56,096 nt of DNA, taken from NCBI GenBank assembly GCA_018266755.1, contig JAFDZW010000007.1:146048-202143 (forward strand), in the 5' to 3' direction. This DNA is from Bacteroidota bacterium (GTDB lineage Bacteria > Bacteroidota > Ignavibacteria > Palsa-1295). A model generated the notes under the pieces. That model did not search any database. It was given only the letters and a program-made list of their open reading frames with translations, and was not told the origin of the DNA. A program made the translations under genes and the position numbers. Shown one piece after another: positions 51,715-56,096 of the stretch (positions within the stretch are counted from its first letter, which is position 1; the number at the start of each line of letters is the position of its first letter).

Positions 51715-51823
51715 TGGTGCCCATCAATTGATCCGGCCTGTAATTCTCAACACTATACACGGGATGTCGTGTTGCAGGAAATAGTCGATAGTCCTATGCA
51801 GACACAGCTACCCACGACCCCCG

Positions 51824-51843
51824 CCCACGATTGAAATCGTGGG
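51824..51843. repeat. Perfect palindrome CCCACGATT-GA-AATCGTGGG
   Basis: A 9-bp stem with a 2-base centre, followed by an imperfect palindrome to 51878 centred on GGTCCTTCGGAC. Confidence 0.8.
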
Positions 51844-51881
51844 CTATGCGTCATTCGGTCCTTCGGACGTAATGCATAGGC

Positions 51882-51906
51882 AGTAGGACGGACTCTCAGT
51901 CCGTCC
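51882..51906. repeat. REP-like palindrome upstream of dprA
   Basis: Inverted copy of the 25-base element at 50504-50528; stem GGACGGACT / AGTCCGTCC. Confidence 0.8.
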
Positions 51907-51921
51907 TTCTTTCGCACACCT

Positions 51922-51952
51922 GTCATTCTGAGGCGCCAGCCGAAGAATCCCT
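51922..51952. repeat. Divergent copy of the GTCATTCTGAG repeat
   Basis: GTCATTCTGAG...GAAGAATCCCTTC shares both ends with the inverted repeat arms at 21431 and 21491, with a changed centre (GCGCCAGCC). Confidence 0.7.
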
Positions 51953-51990
51953 TCCGCAGAGCCGCAGCATCCCCACGCCACCACCCACCC

Positions 51991-52014
51991 GTAGGGGCGA
52001 GGCACGCCTCGCCC
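51991..52014. repeat. Palindrome GGGCGAGGC-AC-GCCTCGCCC
   Basis: A 9-bp perfect stem (51995-52003 with 52006-52014). A near copy in inverse orientation lies inside namZ at 22461-22486. Confidence 0.8.
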
Positions 52015-52072
52015 GCTCTCTCAAAGCCACCACCAAACAAAACGGGGCAGCCTCTCCCGAAGCCGCCCCGCC

Positions 52073-52108
52073 CGTTACTCGTTACTTTCAACTCGTTACT
52101 ACTCCTGA
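52073..52108. repeat. ACTCGTTAC-type short repeat, copy 1
   Basis: Repeated CTCGTTACT units run into the 3' end of the T9SS gene. A second copy lies at 53285-53317, at the matching place in the paralogue. Confidence 0.65.
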
Positions 52109-53238
52109 TGTACGAGCTTCACCGTCTTGACCTCACCGAAGCCGGTCGAGATGCGGGCGTAGAGTGTGCCGCTCGGCAAGCCGGTGCCATCGATGCGGAT
52201 GGTATGTAGCCCTGCATCAAGTGAGCGCCCCTTGCCGTCACCCCATACCATACGTCCCAATGGGTCGTAGATCGAGACCGTCACGTAGGTCATGCGATTG
52301 AGCGTGAATGAGAGTTCGGTTTCGTTCAAGAACGGATTCGGACTCCCGGAGCAATCGACGAGCCCGATGCCCGAGAGGTTCTGACCCGATTCGATTGCTC
52401 GCCGTGTCAGCAGGAAGCCAAGACCCAGCGTGTCGAGGCTGGGTAGTACAGTATCGAGCTGGCCGGGGATGGCACCGCCACGGAGCCAAGCGTCGAAGCG
52501 AGCGACACTATCGAATTCGTACTGCTGTCGAAGGCCAGGTGACGCGCAATTCGAATCAGAGAGCAAATATTTTTCAATTGCCATTCCTGCGTTCGCAATG
52601 CGGTACGGTTCAACGCCGTATGTCGCAGCCATCGCGCCTACACAAGCACAGAAGTAGTATGGATTTGTCTTGTTAAGAAAAACGACAGAAATCAACCATT
52701 CCCTGTATTTATTCCATCTGGTCGAGTCATCCGTGTCGAATTTCGCTAATGCGTGCCCGAGGTACGTGAACGCATCGTACGATTGGTCGTCTGTAGCCGC
52801 ACAGGATTCTATGTACCGTTTAAGGCTATCAAAACGCATTCGGTTTTCTGTCTCCCCAACTGCATCACCGGCCTCGAATAAGCGCCAACGCTGACACGAA
52901 TCTTCATTGAGTGGCTGTTCGATGCGCTGCGGCTCCGGCGCTCCTCCTGAACCAATCCGTGAGAATCCGCCGCCGCAGTCAACACTAAATGAGTGGGCTT
53001 GCCAGGTGGTCAAGTTCGAGCCGCCACTACAGTCGAAATAGATGCCGTTGCTATTAGTGTGCGCACCGTCCCAAGACATCGAACCAGGCTGCGTACCAGT
53101 GGCAGTGCACGGATTGGCCCCACCCCAGTAGTTGTTCGAGACATCCCCAATGCTGGAGTTGCCGGTCCCGTTAACTGAGAGCGGCCGCAGGATGAAGCAA
53201 AGCAATGCGGCAAGTGTCAGTGTAATGTGCATGATCAT
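52099..53238 (-). CDS. Truncated secreted paralogue with T9SS domain
   Basis: 379 residues. It aligns with the C-terminal half of the neighbour at 53312: NNYWGGANPCTATGTQPG versus NNYWGGDDPSTATGTQPG, YGVEPYRIANAG, LDTLGLGFLLTR, and then a nearly identical T9SS sorting domain of about 65 residues (LNRMTYVTVSIYDPLGRMVW onwards). The N-terminal beta-helix half is missing. The start IMHITLTLAALLCFIL is hydrophobic and could still act as a signal peptide. It is either a functional short paralogue or a 5'-truncated duplicate. Confidence 0.8.
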   Translation of the reverse strand: MIMHITLTLAALLCFILRPLSVNGTGNSSIGDVSNNYWGGANPCTATGTQPGSMSWDGAHTNSNGIYFDCSGGSNLTTWQAHSFSVDCGGGFSRIGSGGAPEPQRIEQPLNEDSCQRWRLFEAGDAVGETENRMRFDSLKRYIESCAATDDQSYDAFTYLGHALAKFDTDDSTRWNKYREWLISVVFLNKTNPYYFCACVGAMAATYGVEPYRIANAGMAIEKYLLSDSNCASPGLRQQYEFDSVARFDAWLRGGAIPGQLDTVLPSLDTLGLGFLLTRRAIESGQNLSGIGLVDCSGSPNPFLNETELSFTLNRMTYVTVSIYDPLGRMVWGDGKGRSLDAGLHTIRIDGTGLPSGTLYARISTGFGEVKTVKLVHQE

Positions 53239-53284
53239 ACTAATATAGGATGCAATGGGACGACTCCTCTCGAAGCCGCCCCGC

Positions 53285-53317
53285 TCGTTACTCGTTACGT
53301 TCGACTCGTTACTACTC
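53285..53317. repeat. ACTCGTTAC-type short repeat, copy 2
   Basis: Matches the repeat at 52073-52108, including its position just past the stop codon of a T9SS gene, indicating that the duplication included the 3' flank. Confidence 0.65.
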
Positions 53318-56096
53318 CTGATGCACGAGCTTCACCGTCTTCACCTCACCAAAGCCGGTCGAGATGCGGGCGTAGAGTGTGCCGCTCGGCAAGCCGGTGC
53401 CATCGATGCGGATGGTATGCACCCCTGCATCGAGTGAGCGGCCCTTGCCGTCACCCCATACCATGCGTCCCAATGGGTCGTAGATCGAGACGGTCACGTA
53501 CGTCATGCGGTTGAGCATGAAGTTCACCGCAAGCTCCTGCGTGAACGGATTTGGCGAACTACTGCACGCACCCAATCCGAGTCCTGCTACAGATGGCAAT
53601 GGGTCGTTCACCGAACGTGTCAGTAGGAAGCCAAGACCAAGCGTGTCAAGGCTCGGATCGATCGTATCTAACTGACCCGGAACCGCTCCGTTGCGAAGCC
53701 AAGTATTGTATCGTGCATCAATATCAAATTGAAGCTGATCGCGCAACCCCTGATCGTCGCAGTTTGAATCGGCTATCAAGAATTTCTCAATGGCTATTCC
53801 GGCGTTTGCGATCCGGTACGGTTCAACGCCGTATGTCCCGATCATTGTAGTGAGGCATGCGCAGAAATAGTGCGGATTCGTAGTATTCAGGTATAGAACC
53901 GAGATGAGCCATTCTCTAAAGGAATTCCACCTGGTCGAATCATCCGTATGAATATTACTGACAGACCCATAGAGAAACCCGAACGCTTGATAAGACATCG
54001 AATCAGTTGAGGCGCATGATTCAACATATCGTTTGAGAGAGTCATATCGCATTTGGTATTCCTCCTCGGTTTGTGGCTGACCGGCTTCCCACTGTTTCAA
54101 GCGTTGACAAGAGTCAAGGTCCACTACCTTCTGCACTTTCGTGGGCTGGTCGTCACCTATTCCATGGCTAGAAGTAAACGCACCACCACAATCCACACTG
54201 AACGGGCGCCCTTGAAGTGAAAAAAGCGTTCCTCCAGAGTCGGCGGTAAAGGAGATGCCGTTACTGTTTGTGTTCGTACCATCCCAAGACATTGCGCCAG
54301 GTTGCGTACCTGTTGCTGTTGATGGATCATCTCCTCCCCAGTAATTATTATCGATAAGTCCAAGCGCAGCAGTCCCACTTACAGTTGAGATCAGGAGCGG
54401 ATCGCCGGACGAAGCAATCGTGTTGTTGCGTCCCCATTGCGTCCACCAACTTACGACAGGATTATCATTGCTGTACTTCACATAGCCGCCGTTCACCAAC
54501 GACACCTGGCCTACACCCGATGATGATAGACCACTTGCATTTGACTGAATAGTATCGAAGGCGGCGGCGTCATCACTACCAGAGATCGAACCGTGTAATC
54601 CGGATAGATCAATAAACGAGGTATTAGATGCTGATTCCAGACCTGTGTTCGTGTTTGAAAGAAGACTAGAGAATATGATTTTTGGATTGTCAGTCACACC
54701 ACTGCTATAACCTTCATCGCAGCCTGATATCCTGCACAGCTTTATGTACCCCTCATAAAAACTTGATACGATACCATCATGATTAGCATTTTGAATGATA
54801 TTGTTACACAAGTATGCTTTGGTCTTGGGCACGGGTGTGATTGTTGTAGATCCAATGTTCTGAATACCAAATCTCCATCCCGATGCCGTAATCACATTGC
54901 TAACAACGTTTCCAGTTGTATTCTCGAGGAAAATCGCGGATTGTAAGTTCGTGTTAGACGTGGCGAACACATTATTATCAATCCAAAGTGATTTATACGA
55001 CGTTGGTGTGTTGCAGTTGATCACCGAAATACCACAAATCAAGAATCCCGGCGGCACTGTGATACCTGAATAATGCTCAAACGTATTTCCAGATATGGTT
55101 ACCCCACCGTAGTCGGAAGAGAGCGATGCGCTTCTGTTTACGATGATCGGTAGGAAGAAGTTATCGAACGTCATGTTCGATATTGAGCTACCGTTGATGG
55201 GTTCGTTTATACTGAAATCCGTCCTGGATGACGTTCCGCCGTAGAATGCGGCAAAACTCGGTGCGGTGGTATATCCAGGCACATTGTACTGGATAGTCGC
55301 TGCGCCCGTCCCCGAATTAGTGTAGTCTGTATAATAGCTACTTAGAGATGTGGTTGGGTAGGAAGCTGTGCTGATTCCCAGAATCTTCATCACAACTTGA
55401 TCAAGAATTAAACTACTCACTGGAGGTACATAGGCATTTACCTTGCAGTAGTCAAGTGAATTCCCATCATTAAGAATCTCAAACAGTCCGGTCTTGTTGC
55501 TATTGGCGGTCGTCGTCGTATTCATGGGCGAGATATTCTGTTCGTAGAATATTTCGACGTCAGCGTACGAGCCGGTGATCGACTGCCCGGGGTAGATCGC
55601 GCCTCCGTGAACAGTGAGCCCTGCATATGTAGGCCCGCTTGACGATCCGGTGAGCGTGGTTACGCCCGGAACGAGCTTGCTCGGCGAAGCCGCCCCAAAG
55701 AAGTCCCAGAGACCGCCTGGGCCAACGTTTACCTTTCCCCCATCGGTTACACCCGAAGCAACATCGAACCTGGAAACCGGGAACGTGTAGAGATGGGTAT
55801 GGCCGTAGATGGAAGACGGCGTAACGTCCAGTTCCAGCCCATTTGCATTGAAGATAATACTTCCCTCGTTAAGGAGACCGTAATATCCGGCCGCACTGGT
55901 GGTGTAAGGATCATGTAGATACAAACCGGCAGTGGTACTTGAATTGACTGCTCCATAGTTCGGATCGGTCCAGACGGTCATCTCGATACCATCGCGTGCG
56001 ATGAGCGCACCGGTCGAGAGGCCGCCGTGGCCGCTGCCATCGGCGATGTAGCAATCGTTCGTGGCCAGCGTGTTCTCCTCGATCTCTTCGTCGAAG
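53312..56096 (-). CDS. Right-handed beta-helix secreted protein with T9SS domain, N-terminus beyond edge
   Basis: The frame is open to the right edge, so the true start lies outside; at least 927 residues are present. Frame continuity upstream of the ATG at 55981 is clear (ENTLATNDCYIADGSGH). Asn/Ser/Gly-rich strands with Ile/Val/Phe ladders (GVTISGNTFEHYSGI, LWIDNNVFATSNTNLQSAIF, TGNVVSNVITASGWRFGI) are typical of a NosD/pectate-lyase-type parallel beta-helix, to about residue 560. A helical middle (CQRLKQWEAGQPQTEEEY) and a T9SS sorting domain end the chain. The repeated paralogue lies immediately downstream. Carbohydrate binding or cleavage is possible; no catalytic residues were identified. 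Confidence 0.9.
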   Translation of the reverse strand, partial: FDEEIEENTLATNDCYIADGSGHGGLSTGALIARDGIEMTVWTDPNYGAVNSSTTAGLYLHDPYTTSAAGYYGLLNEGSIIFNANGLELDVTPSSIYGHTHLYTFPVSRFDVASGVTDGGKVNVGPGGLWDFFGAASPSKLVPGVTTLTGSSSGPTYAGLTVHGGAIYPGQSITGSYADVEIFYEQNISPMNTTTTANSNKTGLFEILNDGNSLDYCKVNAYVPPVSSLILDQVVMKILGISTASYPTTSLSSYYTDYTNSGTGAATIQYNVPGYTTAPSFAAFYGGTSSRTDFSINEPINGSSISNMTFDNFFLPIIVNRSASLSSDYGGVTISGNTFEHYSGITVPPGFLICGISVINCNTPTSYKSLWIDNNVFATSNTNLQSAIFLENTTGNVVSNVITASGWRFGIQNIGSTTITPVPKTKAYLCNNIIQNANHDGIVSSFYEGYIKLCRISGCDEGYSSGVTDNPKIIFSSLLSNTNTGLESASNTSFIDLSGLHGSISGSDDAAAFDTIQSNASGLSSSGVGQVSLVNGGYVKYSNDNPVVSWWTQWGRNNTIASSGDPLLISTVSGTAALGLIDNNYWGGDDPSTATGTQPGAMSWDGTNTNSNGISFTADSGGTLFSLQGRPFSVDCGGAFTSSHGIGDDQPTKVQKVVDLDSCQRLKQWEAGQPQTEEEYQMRYDSLKRYVESCASTDSMSYQAFGFLYGSVSNIHTDDSTRWNSFREWLISVLYLNTTNPHYFCACLTTMIGTYGVEPYRIANAGIAIEKFLIADSNCDDQGLRDQLQFDIDARYNTWLRNGAVPGQLDTIDPSLDTLGLGFLLTRSVNDPLPSVAGLGLGACSSSPNPFTQELAVNFMLNRMTYVTVSIYDPLGRMVWGDGKGRSLDAGVHTIRIDGTGLPSGTLYARISTGFGEVKTVKLVHQE

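Larger units (their letters stand above)
51715..52098. other. Cluster of several distinct palindromic repeats
   Basis: This 380-base spacer is packed with unrelated short palindromes: 51824-51843, 51845-51878, 51882-51906, 51922-51952 and 51991-52014, followed by the ACTCGTTACTCGTTAC-type repeat at 52073-52108. No gene was recognised. Confidence 0.8.

Overview
The window looks like a chromosomal segment of a Gram-negative bacterium of the Bacteroidota/Chlorobiota (FCB) group. Three things point there: an lpxC-fabZ fusion followed by lpxA, at least nine secreted proteins with C-terminal type IX secretion (T9SS) sorting domains, and frequent ATG/GTG/TTG starts with weak Shine-Dalgarno signals. 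The moderately high GC and the sorting-domain style would fit Kapabacteria or Ignavibacteria, but that is inference; no rRNA or tRNA gene was found to test it.

Layout. 1-1392: 3' part missing, a secreted fibre-like protein with an Asn/Thr/Gly-rich repeat tract running off the left edge. 1994-3850: TerC membrane protein, hemerythrin-like protein and an RRM RNA-binding protein. 3995-10353: two related secreted proteins (BNR/Asp-box repeats, Ig-like choice-of-anchor domains, T9SS signal). 10447-18722: nucleotide-sugar genes (two-domain sugar oxidoreductase, uxs, ugd) interrupted by a mazEF toxin-antitoxin pair and by a compact vsr-dcm-GHKL ATPase cassette. 19055-27765: housekeeping and envelope genes (bacilliredoxin, rpoN, dipeptidase E, NamZ-like muramidase, a zinc-phospholipase-like protein with a barrel-like tail, photolyase). 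27831-34204: T9SS cargo, HIT protein, livM/livH and a substrate-binding lipoprotein of a branched-chain amino-acid ABC transporter, and an IS200-like/REP-associated transposase surrounded by hairpin repeats. 34293-37096: a DUF2283/DUF4258-like pair and a three-gene envelope operon (two TPR lipoproteins and a barrel protein). 37267-42302: T9SS cargo, lpxC-fabZ and lpxA for lipid A, and a DUF2911 protein. 42440-50419: two giant tandem-paralogous T9SS proteins. 50587-51714: dprA. 52099-56096: two further T9SS paralogues, one truncated and one a beta-helix protein that runs off the right edge.

The most interesting part is 14229-17366. Vsr nuclease, C5 cytosine methyltransferase and a GHKL (MutL/MORC/Hsp90-type) ATPase overlap translationally, are AT-rich compared with their surroundings, and sit exactly between ugd and uxs, which act consecutively on UDP-glucose. 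The ATPase ends with an RDAMAH motif in a helical region resembling HEPN ribonucleases. This would make a restriction-modification-like locus with a possible built-in abortive effector. A second theme is repeats: several different short palindromic families lie between genes, and at least three short repeats appear to be inserted in frame inside coding sequences.
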